Source of the DNA: Arthrobacter sp. Soil763
GTDB lineage: Bacteria > Actinomycetota > Actinomycetes > Actinomycetales > Micrococcaceae
Direction of reading: 5' to 3'
Assembly: GCF_001428365.1 (NCBI RefSeq)
Contig: NZ_LMSH01000003.1
Span: 1 to 64,000, forward strand
Length of the DNA stretch: 64,000 nucleotides
Within the stretch, counting starts at the first letter, position 1, and each line of letters opens with the position of its first letter. A program made the translations under genes and the position numbers. Below the pieces are notes generated by a model, which did not search any database, was not told the DNA's origin, and worked only from the letters and a program-made list of their open reading frames with translations. This document shows, in pieces, positions 8,158 to 16,455 of the stretch.

Positions 8158-9747
8158 ATGGACAACATTTCCCGCAGATCCGTTCTTTCCGCAGGCCTCG
8201 GCGCCGGACTCGTCGCCGCCTGGCCGGGTGCTGCCGTCGCCGTTTCCACCGCGGACGACGCCGGTCTCCGCACCGACCCGTTCCGGCTCGGCATCGCCTC
8301 CGGCGAACCGTGGCCGGACGGCTTCGTGCTCTGGACCCGGCTGGCCGTGGACCCGGTGGCCGAGGACGGCCTGGGCGGCATGCCCGCCCGGAACGTCGCC
8401 GTGGCCTGGGAAGTGGCGGAGGACGAGGGGATGCGCAAGGTCGTGGCCCGCGGCGTCGAACACGCCCGGATCGAGACCGCGCACTCGGTACACGTGGAGC
8501 TGCGCGGACTGAGGCCGGGGCGGGAGTACTTTTACCGGTTCCGCACCGGCCGGCACCTCAGCGCCGTCGGCCGGACCCTGACCAGCCCGGCGCGGCATGA
8601 GACGCCGGCGGCCCTGGCCATGGCGTTCGCCAGCTGCGCGCAGTACGAGCACGGCTACTTCACCGCCTACGCCCGGCTGGCGCAGGACCGCCCGGACCTG
8701 GTGCTGCACCTCGGCGATTACCTGTACGAGTACAAGAAGGACAGCTACGTGATCGGCGGCGGCAACCCCCGCGACCACGAAGGCCCGGAGACGGTGAACC
8801 TGGCCGGCTACCGGCAGCGGCACGCACAGTACAAGGCCGACGCCGACCTGCAGGCCGCGCACGCGGTGGCACCCTGGCTGGTGGTCTGGGATGACCACGA
8901 GGTGGACAACAACTGGGCCGACGACGTGCCGGAAAACTGGGACCCGGGCCAGCTGAACGACACCACCGAGCACTTCCGGCAGCGCCGGGCGGCGGCGTTC
9001 CAGGCGTACTACGAGAACATGCCGCTGCGCGCCTCGTCCGTGCCGGCGGGCGCCGACATGAAGATCTACCGGCGGCTGCAGTGGGGCCAGCTGGCCAACT
9101 TCCACATGATGGATACCCGGCAGTACCGCGACGACCAGCTGGCCGGCGACGGCTGGCGGAAGAACGTCGCCGAGCGGCTGGCCGAGGACCGCACCATCAC
9201 CGGCGCCGAGCAGGAGAAGTGGCTGCTGGAGGGCTTCCGGAACTCCACCCAGCGCTGGGACATCCTGGGCCAGCAGGTCTTCTTCGCCGAGCGGGACCGC
9301 AACCAGGCCCCGGAGATCGACGACGTCTCCATGGACGGGTGGGACGGCTACGCCGCGTCCCGGCGCCGCATCACCCAGGGCTGGGTGGACGCGAACGTGC
9401 GCAACGCCGTCGTCCTCACCGGCGACGTGCACCGCAACTGGGCCAACGACGTCAAGGTCGACTACAAGAACCCGGACGCCCCCGTCGTCGGCTCCGAACT
9501 GGTGTGCACGTCCATCAGCTCCACCGGCAACGGCACCGGCTCCACCACGGACCCCACCATGGCCTGGAACCCGCACCTGAAGTTCTACAACGACAACCGC
9601 GGCTACGTGACCACCCGGATCACCAGGGACGCGATGACCGCGGACTTCCGCACGCTGGACCACGTCACGACGCCGGGCGCCCCCGTGGGCACGAAGGCCT
9701 CGTTCGTGATCCGGGACGGGGTGCCGGGGCTGGCCGCCCGGGGATAG
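8158..9747 (+). CDS. phoD: Tat-exported PhoD-like alkaline phosphatase D (copy 2)
   Basis: A 529-residue secreted phosphatase of the classical PhoD type. The Tat motif SRRSVLSAG is followed by a hydrophobic Ala/Gly stretch ending near AVAV. The N-terminal PhoD domain is FRLGIASGEPWPDGFVLWTR. The catalytic core carries ASCAQYE, HLGDYLYEY, WDDHEVDNNW and TGDVHRNW, which are metal-binding segments of the family. It is closer to Bacillus PhoD than the copy at 1622-3241. The open frame runs far upstream; the ATG at 8158 begins the Tat signal. It hydrolyses extracellular phosphodiesters and monoesters such as teichoic acids, typically under phosphate starvation. Confidence 0.95.
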   Translation: MDNISRRSVLSAGLGAGLVAAWPGAAVAVSTADDAGLRTDPFRLGIASGEPWPDGFVLWTRLAVDPVAEDGLGGMPARNVAVAWEVAEDEGMRKVVARGVEHARIETAHSVHVELRGLRPGREYFYRFRTGRHLSAVGRTLTSPARHETPAALAMAFASCAQYEHGYFTAYARLAQDRPDLVLHLGDYLYEYKKDSYVIGGGNPRDHEGPETVNLAGYRQRHAQYKADADLQAAHAVAPWLVVWDDHEVDNNWADDVPENWDPGQLNDTTEHFRQRRAAAFQAYYENMPLRASSVPAGADMKIYRRLQWGQLANFHMMDTRQYRDDQLAGDGWRKNVAERLAEDRTITGAEQEKWLLEGFRNSTQRWDILGQQVFFAERDRNQAPEIDDVSMDGWDGYAASRRRITQGWVDANVRNAVVLTGDVHRNWANDVKVDYKNPDAPVVGSELVCTSISSTGNGTGSTTDPTMAWNPHLKFYNDNRGYVTTRITRDAMTADFRTLDHVTTPGAPVGTKASFVIRDGVPGLAARG

Positions 9748-9940
9748 TCCCGCGGGAACCGCCGCAGTTGTCGGGCAAGGGCCGCAGCCGCATCCGGCCC
9801 CTGCCCGCTGCTGTCCGGGACAAAATCCACCGGATGGAGCAATCCACCACCGGGCGTCCTCCGAATTGCTGACATGAGCACGGGACCGGCCGGACCATTG
9901 GCCGCTCCATCACCGCACGTCCGCATCGAAGGAGTTCGCC

Positions 9941-10393
9941 ATGACCACCACGAACCACACCCGTACCGCAGTCCGCACCCCCGTCCAGAAGGCCAGCCTC
10001 GCCGTCGGCGCCGTCTTCCTGCTGGTCGGCGTCTTGGGCTTCGTCCCCGGCATCACCACCAACTACGAGTCGCTGCAGTTCGCCGGCCACCACTCCGAGG
10101 CGATGCTGCTGGGCCTGTTCCAGGTCTCGGCACTGCACAACATCGTGCACCTCCTCTTCGGGGCGGCCGGCCTGCTGCTGGCCCGCTCCGCCACCGGCGC
10201 CAAGTCGTTCCTGCTCTACGGCGGCATCATCTACCTGGTCCTGTTCGTCTACGGCCTGGTGGTCCCCGAAGATTCAGCCGGCGACTTCGTGCCGCTGAAC
10301 AGCCTGGACAACATCCTGCACCTGGTGCTCGGCGCCGGCATGATCGCCCTGGCTGTCATCCTCACCAAGGGCCGCGCCAAGGCACGCGTCTAA
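9941..10393 (+). CDS. DUF4383 family membrane protein
   Basis: A 150-residue integral membrane protein with four hydrophobic segments: about residues 18-38, 66-90, 98-118 and 125-142. The conserved HNIVHLLFGAAGL and LDNILHLVLGAGM repeats are typical of DUF4383 proteins in actinobacteria. AAGGAG lies seven bases before the ATG and a strong terminator follows. The function is unknown; the histidines in the repeated N-hydrophobic-H motifs are conserved in the family and could bind metal or haem, which is inference. Confidence 0.9.
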   Translation: MTTTNHTRTAVRTPVQKASLAVGAVFLLVGVLGFVPGITTNYESLQFAGHHSEAMLLGLFQVSALHNIVHLLFGAAGLLLARSATGAKSFLLYGGIIYLVLFVYGLVVPEDSAGDFVPLNSLDNILHLVLGAGMIALAVILTKGRAKARV

Positions 10394-10425
10394 GCTAAAG
10401 CCGGCACGGAGAACCGCACCTCCCC

Positions 10426-10462
10426 AACAACCGCCCCACCGGAACCCGGTGGGGCGGTTGTT
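10426..10462 (+). terminator. Rho-independent terminator after the DUF4383 gene
   Basis: A perfect 17-bp stem (10426-10442 with 10446-10462) with a 3-base loop and a T run at 10459-10464. It separates the DUF4383 gene from the convergent butanediol dehydrogenase gene. Confidence 0.9.
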
Positions 10463-10538
10463 TTGTCTGCGGGAAAGCGGAAATCCCCGAGCGGTGACGT
10501 CATGTCGATGGCGGCGGCGCCACGTCCCGGGAGCCGAA

Positions 10539-11594
10539 CTACGGGTGCACCAGAACCTTCACCGCCGTGTCCTTGTGATTGATGAGGGTGTCGAAGCCCT
10601 GCTCCACCAGGTCGTCCAGCGCGATCCTGCCGGTGATGAACGGCTTGAGGTCCACCTTGCCCTCCTGCACCATTTTGATCACCGCGGGGTGGTCCCGGAC
10701 GTAGGCGATGGTGCCGCGCAGGTCGATCTCTTTGAGCACCAGCTTCTGCATGTCCACGGTGGCCGGCGCACCCCAGATGGACACGTTGACCACCACTCCG
10801 GCGGGCCGGACGGCGTCGAGCATGGTGTCCAGCACCGCGTTCACGCCGGCGCATTCGAAGGCGACGTCGGCGCCGGTGCCGCCGGTGAGATCCAGCACCC
10901 GGGCCGGGACGTTCTCCTGGCTGGGGTCCAGCACATGGTCCGCCACCCCGCTGGAGAGTGCCTTTTCCTTCCGCGCCTGGGTCAGTTCGCTGATGATCGT
11001 GGTCACGCCCATTCCCTTGAGGACGGCCGCGGTCAGCAGCCCGATCGGGCCCGAGCCGCCCACGAGGGCCACGTCGCCGGCCTTGGCGCCGCTGCGTGCC
11101 ACCGCATGGTGCGCCACGGAGAGCGGCTCGATCAGGGCAGCCTGGTCCAGGGGAATGTCGCCGATGGGGTGCACCCACCGCTGGTCCACGACGATCTTTT
11201 CGCTGAGCCCGCCACCGCCGCCGGAGAGCCCGATGAAGCCCATCTGCCGGCACAGGTGGTAGCTGCCCGCCTGGCACATGTCGCAGTCGCCGTCCACAAA
11301 ATAGGGTTCGACGACGACGTTGTCGCCCACCGCGAGCCCCTCCACACCCTCGCCGACCTCCGAAACCGTCCCGGAGAACTCGTGTCCCAGGGTCACCGGT
11401 GCCTCCTCGTGCGAGAGCGGGTGCGGGTGCCCCGGTGCGGGGCAGAAGATCGGGCCTTCCAGGTATTCGTGCAGGTCCGTGCCGCAGATCCCGCACCAGG
11501 CGACGTCGATCTTCACCGCGCCGGCCCGGAGCTCCGGCTCCGGGATGTCCTCGATCCGGATGTCCTTGCGGCCATGGAAACGTGCTGCCTTCAT
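10539..11594 (-). CDS. Zinc-dependent 2,3-butanediol dehydrogenase-like medium-chain dehydrogenase
   Basis: A 351-residue MDR-superfamily alcohol dehydrogenase closest in pattern to (R,R)-2,3-butanediol dehydrogenases, which interconvert acetoin and butanediol with NAD. Catalytic zinc ligands Cys37 (CGICGTD), His71 and Glu72 (GHE) are present, with the structural cysteine lobe near residues 104-115 (CDMCQAGSYHLC). The coenzyme domain has GGSGPIG. The gene lies 70 bases downstream of the monooxygenase gene in the same direction, so the two are probably an operon, controlled from the divergent GAF regulator region. Another polyol or diol could be the true substrate. Confidence 0.87.
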   Translation of the reverse strand: MKAARFHGRKDIRIEDIPEPELRAGAVKIDVAWCGICGTDLHEYLEGPIFCPAPGHPHPLSHEEAPVTLGHEFSGTVSEVGEGVEGLAVGDNVVVEPYFVDGDCDMCQAGSYHLCRQMGFIGLSGGGGGLSEKIVVDQRWVHPIGDIPLDQAALIEPLSVAHHAVARSGAKAGDVALVGGSGPIGLLTAAVLKGMGVTTIISELTQARKEKALSSGVADHVLDPSQENVPARVLDLTGGTGADVAFECAGVNAVLDTMLDAVRPAGVVVNVSIWGAPATVDMQKLVLKEIDLRGTIAYVRDHPAVIKMVQEGKVDLKPFITGRIALDDLVEQGFDTLINHKDTAVKVLVHP

Positions 11595-11664
11595 GATGGT
11601 CCTTCCATTCGTGGAACGGATAGTGGGTTCGCCGGGAAAGCCGGCGGCTGCCGATTGGGCCCGG

Positions 11665-13455
11665 TCAGCGGGTGTGGTGGCTGGGCTGCAGTTCGTAGAC
11701 GGGCGTTTCCAGTCCTTCCATCCGGGCCTTCAACTGCAGGGCCAGGTAGGCAGAGTAGTGCCGGCTCTGGTGCAGGTTGCCGCCGTGGATCCAGAGGTTG
11801 GGCACGTTGGTGGGCTTCCACATGTTGCGCAGCTCCCCCTCCCACGGGCCAGGGTCTTTTGGCGTGTCCGAGCCGTATCCCCAGCATTTTCCTACTTTGT
11901 CCGCGATTTCGGGAGAGACCAGGTCCGCCAGCCAGCCGTTCATCGAGCCGTAGCCGGTGGCGTAGACAATGAGGTCCGCTTCCAGCTCGGTCCCGTCGTC
12001 CATCACGACGGCGTTGCCGGTGATCTTGGCGACCTGGCCGGACTTCAGCTTCACCCGCCCGTCGATAAGCAGCTGGGATGCGCCGACGTCGATGTAGTAG
12101 CCGGAGCCGCGCCGCAGGTATTTCACGAACAGACCGGACCCGTCCACGCCGAAGTCCAGGTCGAAGCCGGCGGCCTCAAGCTGGGAGTAGAACTCCGCGT
12201 CCCGCTCGGCCATCTGCTGGTACACCGGCACCTGCGCCCCGGGAAGCACCCGCATGGGAAGCGAGGCGAACAGCAGGTCCGCCTTCTCGGTGGTGATGCC
12301 GTTAGCGAGCGCCCGCTCCGAGTACAGGTCGCCCAGGGCCAGGTCCATCAACGACTCGCTGCGGGCGATGTGGGTGGAGGACCGCTGGACCATGGTGACG
12401 TCGGCGCCGTGCTCCCACAGGTCCGCGCAGATGTCGTGCGCCGAGTTGTTCGAGCCGATCACCACGGCCTTCTTGCCCGTCCAGTCCCCGCCGCCGGGGT
12501 GCTGCGAGGAGTGGCGCTGCTCCCCCAGGAAGCTCTCAGCGCCGTCGAACGTGGGGATGTTCGGGTAGCCGGAGACGCCCAGGGCAAACACCAGCTGCTT
12601 GGGCCGCAGCGTCACCGGTTCGCCGTTGCGGACGACGTCGACCGTCCATTCCTGCGCGCCGTCGTCGTACGCCGCTCCCACGCATTCGGTGCCGGACCAG
12701 TAGTTCAATTCCATGATCCGCGTGTAGTGCTCCAGCCAGTCGCCGATCTTGTCCTTGGCGGCGAAGACCGGCCAGTCGTCCGGGAACTTCAGGTACGGCA
12801 GGTGGTCGTACCAGACGGGATCGTGCAGGTGCAGGGACTTGTAGCGGTTCCGCCAGGAGTCGCCGGGGTTCTGGTTCTTCTCGATGATGATGGTGGGCAC
12901 GCCAAGGCGCCGCAGCCGGGCGGCGAGGCCGATGCCGCCCTGGCCGCCGCCGATGATCACGCAGTACGGCTGCTCCTCGTAGCCGAGCCGGGCCTCCTGC
13001 TCTTCCTTCAGTTCCAGCCACGACCGGCGGCCGCGGACGATCTGGTGGGCCACGCCCTGTTCGCGGCGCGGGCCCTTCTTCTCCTCGAAGCCCTTCAGCT
13101 CCTGCATGGTGGTCAGCAGCGTCCAGCACTTGCCGTTCCGCAGCCGGAGGTGGCCGTAGCCGCGGGCGTCGCCGGTCTCGAACGTGATCCAGGCTTCCAC
13201 GGCGTCGGCGTCCCCGGTAGCGTCCTCCGCGAGCGCCCAGCCCGCGGGCTGCACGCGTTCCAGCGTCGCCTCCAGCATGCGTCTGATGTCGACCTTGCCT
13301 TCGAGGGTCTTCAGGTTCCAGGTGAACGCCACGAAGTCGCGCCAGTAGCTGTCATCCTCGAAGAGCTCCACGGCCGCGTCCAGGTCGCGCCGCTGCAGCG
13401 CGTCATCAAATCGCGCCAGCCAGGCCTGCGCGGCAGCGGTTGGTGTTCCGGTCAT
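11665..13455 (-). CDS. Flavin-containing monooxygenase with N-terminal SnoaL-like domain
   Basis: A 596-residue protein. Residues 1-130 form a SnoaL/NTF2-like domain. The rest is a class B flavoprotein monooxygenase with FAD motif GGGQGG (169-174) and NADPH motif GSNNSAHD (334-341), the latter close to YUCCA/FMO-type enzymes. The family hydroxylates heteroatoms or performs Baeyer-Villiger oxidation of ketones. The start was set at the ATG with AAAGGAG seven bases upstream, although the frame is open for 75 more codons. With the downstream dehydrogenase it could oxidise an alcohol to a ketone and then insert oxygen; that pathway is inference. Confidence 0.9.
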   Translation of the reverse strand: MTGTPTAAAQAWLARFDDALQRRDLDAAVELFEDDSYWRDFVAFTWNLKTLEGKVDIRRMLEATLERVQPAGWALAEDATGDADAVEAWITFETGDARGYGHLRLRNGKCWTLLTTMQELKGFEEKKGPRREQGVAHQIVRGRRSWLELKEEQEARLGYEEQPYCVIIGGGQGGIGLAARLRRLGVPTIIIEKNQNPGDSWRNRYKSLHLHDPVWYDHLPYLKFPDDWPVFAAKDKIGDWLEHYTRIMELNYWSGTECVGAAYDDGAQEWTVDVVRNGEPVTLRPKQLVFALGVSGYPNIPTFDGAESFLGEQRHSSQHPGGGDWTGKKAVVIGSNNSAHDICADLWEHGADVTMVQRSSTHIARSESLMDLALGDLYSERALANGITTEKADLLFASLPMRVLPGAQVPVYQQMAERDAEFYSQLEAAGFDLDFGVDGSGLFVKYLRRGSGYYIDVGASQLLIDGRVKLKSGQVAKITGNAVVMDDGTELEADLIVYATGYGSMNGWLADLVSPEIADKVGKCWGYGSDTPKDPGPWEGELRNMWKPTNVPNLWIHGGNLHQSRHYSAYLALQLKARMEGLETPVYELQPSHHTR

Positions 13456-13556
13456 CTCCACTCCTTTGTGATGTTGCCAGGTGAGCCCCGTCCCGCCGGT
13501 ACCCTGCGATATGCTGGGGCGGGCGTGAGCTGCATCACTATTGGAGCGCGCCGGGG

Positions 13557-13572
13557 GTAACAGCGGCGTTAC
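13557..13572. promoter_or_regulatory. Inverted repeat GTAAC-N6-GTTAC between monooxygenase and GAF regulator
   Basis: Perfect 5-bp arms separated by six bases lie about 45 bases upstream of the regulator start and about 100 bases upstream of the divergent monooxygenase start. The position suits an operator for the adjacent GAF regulator acting on both genes. The assignment is inference from location and symmetry. Confidence 0.4.
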
Positions 13573-13617
13573 ACGCCCACCGGTCCGGCACTGCCGCCGG
13601 CTGCGGGGAGGAGCTGA

Positions 13618-14919
13618 GTGGACTACGGCCTGAGGTTCTCGGACCCGGCGCGGTATGCACGGACGCTGCGCCGCGCGCACGAACTTGTCATCTCCGGCAT
13701 CCCGCGCCCCGAGATCCCCGCCAGCCTGGCCGATTCATGGCACCGGGCCATGGCCCTGGGCATCAGCCCGGACCAGCACAGCCCGCGGCACCTGCACGAG
13801 GTGTCCGAGGTGCTGGAGCTCCGGCGGGGGCACCGGCTGCAGGGCGTCATGCCGGCCCTGCACGAGCTGCTGGCCGACGATTCGCGGAGCGGCCGGCATC
13901 TGTTGGTGTTGACCGACGCCAGCGGCGAGATCCTGTGGCGGGTGGGCAGCCCGGCAGTCCTGCGGCAGGCCGACCGGCTGGAGTTCCTGGAAGGGGCGGA
14001 CTGGTCCGAGGCGGGCATCGGCACCAACGCCATCAGCGAGGCCCTGGTCACCGGCGGCCCGGTGCAGCTGTTTTCCGCCGAGCACCTGGTCCGCACCCAC
14101 CACGAGTGGGCGTGTTCGGCTGCGCCCATCAGGGATCCGGCCACCGGGCAAGTGCTGGGGGTGCTGGATGTCTCGGGGCCGCTGGACACTATCAGCGCGG
14201 ACACCCTGCGGATGGTGCGGTGCGCCGTGCGGGTGGCGGAGGCGCTCCTGGGGGCGCCCGACGGCGGTACGCCACCAAGGGCGCTGTCGAACCCGGGCGG
14301 GCAGCACCCCCGCGCGGGCCTGCGTGACGCGGTTGAATCGCAGCCCAGGGCGGCGGTCGCGTCCCTGGAACTGCTGGGCGACAAGCCCGCAGCGGTGCTG
14401 GCCGACGGCAGCCGCGTGCCACTGACGCCGCGCCGTGCGGAGATCCTGGCGTTGCTGGACTCCCGCGCCCAGGGCTGGGCGGCGGAGGAACTGGCCTATG
14501 AACTGCACGGCGACGCCGGGACTCCGCAGGCCATCCGCACCGAGATGTTCCGGCTCCGGTCGCTGCTCGGCGAGGCGGTGCTGTCCAACCCGTACCGGCT
14601 GGCGGCGGACGTGGCCGGCCGGTCCGACTCAGGGCGGGTGCTGGGGCAGCTGCGCGAAGGCCGGGTGGCGGACGCACTGGACTCCTACCGGGCGCCCCTG
14701 CTCAGCCGGTCCGGCGTCCTGGCGGTCCAGCTGCTCCGGGACCAGTTGGACCTGGCCGTAGGATCGGCCGTACGGGCCAGCGCCGACCCCGGGCTCCTGA
14801 TGCGCTGGCTGTCCACGGACATGGGTTCCGCCGACGCCGCGGCGGCGGAGGTCCTGGGAGCCCTGCTGGGCCGCGGGGACCCGCGATACCTGGCGTTCCG
14901 TGCCTCCGCCGGCGCGTGA
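13618..14919 (+). CDS. GAF-domain transcriptional regulator (AcoR-like sensor without sigma-54 domain)
   Basis: A 433-residue regulator starting at GTG with GGGGAGGAG just upstream. Residues about 25-220 resemble the N-terminal sensor of AcoR-type activators with a GAF domain (EAGIGTNAISEAL, APIRDPATGQVLGVLDVSG). There is no AAA+ sigma-54 interaction module; instead the C-terminal half carries a winged-helix-like segment (LTPRRAEILALLDS, QAIRTEMFRLRSLLG, about 265-325). This architecture is common in actinobacteria beside alcohol and aldehyde dehydrogenases. Divergence from the monooxygenase-dehydrogenase pair implies control of that pair, with a small alcohol or ketone as likely effector (inference). 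Confidence 0.85.
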   Translation: MDYGLRFSDPARYARTLRRAHELVISGIPRPEIPASLADSWHRAMALGISPDQHSPRHLHEVSEVLELRRGHRLQGVMPALHELLADDSRSGRHLLVLTDASGEILWRVGSPAVLRQADRLEFLEGADWSEAGIGTNAISEALVTGGPVQLFSAEHLVRTHHEWACSAAPIRDPATGQVLGVLDVSGPLDTISADTLRMVRCAVRVAEALLGAPDGGTPPRALSNPGGQHPRAGLRDAVESQPRAAVASLELLGDKPAAVLADGSRVPLTPRRAEILALLDSRAQGWAAEELAYELHGDAGTPQAIRTEMFRLRSLLGEAVLSNPYRLAADVAGRSDSGRVLGQLREGRVADALDSYRAPLLSRSGVLAVQLLRDQLDLAVGSAVRASADPGLLMRWLSTDMGSADAAAAEVLGALLGRGDPRYLAFRASAGA

Positions 14920-15086
14920 CCGGGTCCGGCAGACCAGGTAAACGAAGCCGCCACAGAGAAGAAAGCTCCTGGCTGCTCCGCGACGGCATCGCCATCCTGC
15001 TCAGCGGCCGCGCGCCCCGCTCGTCCCCTGCCGCATGCTTTACTGGGTCCGGCAACTGACCCGCGCGGACCGACGGAGGAGATGGT

Positions 15087-15779
15087 ATGAACCAACGTTT
15101 CAGCGGAGCGGCGGGCCAAGCGTTCGCCGCCGGTTTCAAGGCCCTCAAGGTGCTGCGGCCGGATCGGCCCATCCACTCCGCGGGCGTTGCGCTTAAGGGG
15201 ACTATCGAGCGGCAGCCCGCCGCCGCGGAGAGCGGAATCCTGTGGGTCGATACCAGCGGGAACGCCGCGGTGAGCGCCAGGCTCTCGCGGTCGGTCGGAA
15301 CGCCGCCGGGCTGGCCGGACATCCTCGGACTGGCGTTGCGAATCACCACGGAAACGGGCCCGGCCGACGTGCTGCTGGCATCTACCGGGCTGTCGCGGCC
15401 CGGCCGGCTGGTGCTCACGGCCCACCGGCATGCCAGCAGCAGCAGGCTGACCTCACTCATGCCCTACAAGGGATCCGCTGGCCCGGTCCTGCTGGCGGCC
15501 TGCCCGGAAAAAACCGGCAACTGGCTTCCCGCCGCCCCGGACGCTTTCCGCCGGGCGCTGGGCACCGCACCTTGGACACTGGGGCTCTTCCATGCCCGGC
15601 CCGCGGGACGTTGGATCCGGTTCGGCACCCTCACGCTGACCCTGGACCCGGCAGCGGCGGACCTGCCCACCCGGTTTGATCCCTTGGAGCATTCCCTGCC
15701 CGGCGCCGGCACTTACGGCTGGACGCGCAGGTTGCGGAAGCCCTCCTACGAGGTCGCCCGTCAGCCGGCGCAGGGGTAA
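15087..15779 (+). CDS. Catalase-like (SrpA/haem-peroxidase fold) protein, orphan
   Basis: A 230-residue protein starting at ATG with GGAGGAG upstream. The segment HSAGVALKGTIER (from His30) parallels the distal-histidine motif of catalases (H-x-x-G-V-x-x-x-G), and SARLSRSVGTPPGWPDILGLALRI parallels the catalase 'RFS...G...D..G.A.R' stretch. The protein is less than half the length of a true catalase and I cannot identify the proximal Tyr ligand with confidence. It may be a catalase-fold esterase, peroxidase or carrier. It stands alone between the GAF regulator and a small membrane protein. Confidence 0.55.
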   Translation: MNQRFSGAAGQAFAAGFKALKVLRPDRPIHSAGVALKGTIERQPAAAESGILWVDTSGNAAVSARLSRSVGTPPGWPDILGLALRITTETGPADVLLASTGLSRPGRLVLTAHRHASSSRLTSLMPYKGSAGPVLLAACPEKTGNWLPAAPDAFRRALGTAPWTLGLFHARPAGRWIRFGTLTLTLDPAAADLPTRFDPLEHSLPGAGTYGWTRRLRKPSYEVARQPAQG

Positions 15780-15903
15780 TTTCGCCGGAACCCGCCCCCT
15801 GTTGCCAGTCACCTTGCCGGCCGTGGCCGCAGTCGCGCCCGGCCCTTGCCCGCCCCTCCCGCACCCCCCTAAAATTTGAATAGTCACTTTTAGAAGGTGC
15901 GCG

Positions 15904-15954
15904 ATGGAACCAACCCATGCTGCCCGCACGCCCAGCGCCCACGGCGGCGGTTGA
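15904..15954 (+). CDS. Possible 16-codon leader peptide coupled to the next gene
   Basis: An ATG at 15904 is preceded by AGAAGG at good spacing and opens a 16-codon frame encoding MEPTHAARTPSAHGGG. Its TGA stop (15952-15954) is separated by one base from the ATG at 15956 of the membrane protein. The downstream ATG has only a weak ribosome-binding site, so coupled translation is plausible. It could equally be a fortuitous start. Confidence 0.35.
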   Translation: MEPTHAARTPSAHGGG

Positions 15955-15955
15955 G

Positions 15956-16432
15956 ATGGACTGGCCCGGCTGGGCGCTCTTCGGGCTGCTGGCCACCACG
16001 GCCCTGACCGCGGTGCTGATCGCCTGCCAGATGGCCGGCTGGACCCGGCTCGACCTGCCCCTGGTCCTCGGCAGCCTCGTCACGCCGGACCCGGACAGGG
16101 CCCGGATCGCCGGATTCTTCATCCACCTCGCCGCCGGGCAGGTCTTCGCCCTCGGCTACGCGGCGGTCTTCGCGCTGCTGGGCAGGGCCACCTGGTGGAT
16201 CGGCGCGCTGCTGGGCCTCCTCCACGTGACCGTTGCGCTGACCATCATCCTGCCGCTGCTGCCCGGCATCCATCCGCGGATGGCGAGCACCCGGGCCGGG
16301 CCAACCAGCCGGGCAGCCCTGGAGCCGCCGGGCTTGCTGGGCCTTAACTACGGAATCCAGACGCCCGCGGTGGCCGTCGCAGCCCACCTGGTCTACGGAT
16401 CGCTGCTCGGCCTGCTCCTCACGGTCCGCTGA
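15956..16432 (+). CDS. DUF6789-like membrane protein
   Basis: A 158-residue membrane protein with four hydrophobic segments (about residues 5-25, 50-70, 75-100 and 135-155). The pattern LPLVLGSLVTPDPDRARIAGFFIHL, a central segment ending LLPGIHPRMAS, and EPPGLLGLNYG match what I know as the DUF6789 family. The frame is open 13 codons upstream to an ATG at 15917 that lacks a ribosome-binding site; the ATG at 15956 begins directly before the first helix and is coupled to the short leader frame. The function is unknown. It is followed 23 bases later by a GH15 glycosidase. Confidence 0.75.
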   Translation: MDWPGWALFGLLATTALTAVLIACQMAGWTRLDLPLVLGSLVTPDPDRARIAGFFIHLAAGQVFALGYAAVFALLGRATWWIGALLGLLHVTVALTIILPLLPGIHPRMASTRAGPTSRAALEPPGLLGLNYGIQTPAVAVAAHLVYGSLLGLLLTVR

Positions 16433-16455
16433 CCCGGCGTGAAAGAACGTGCAGC

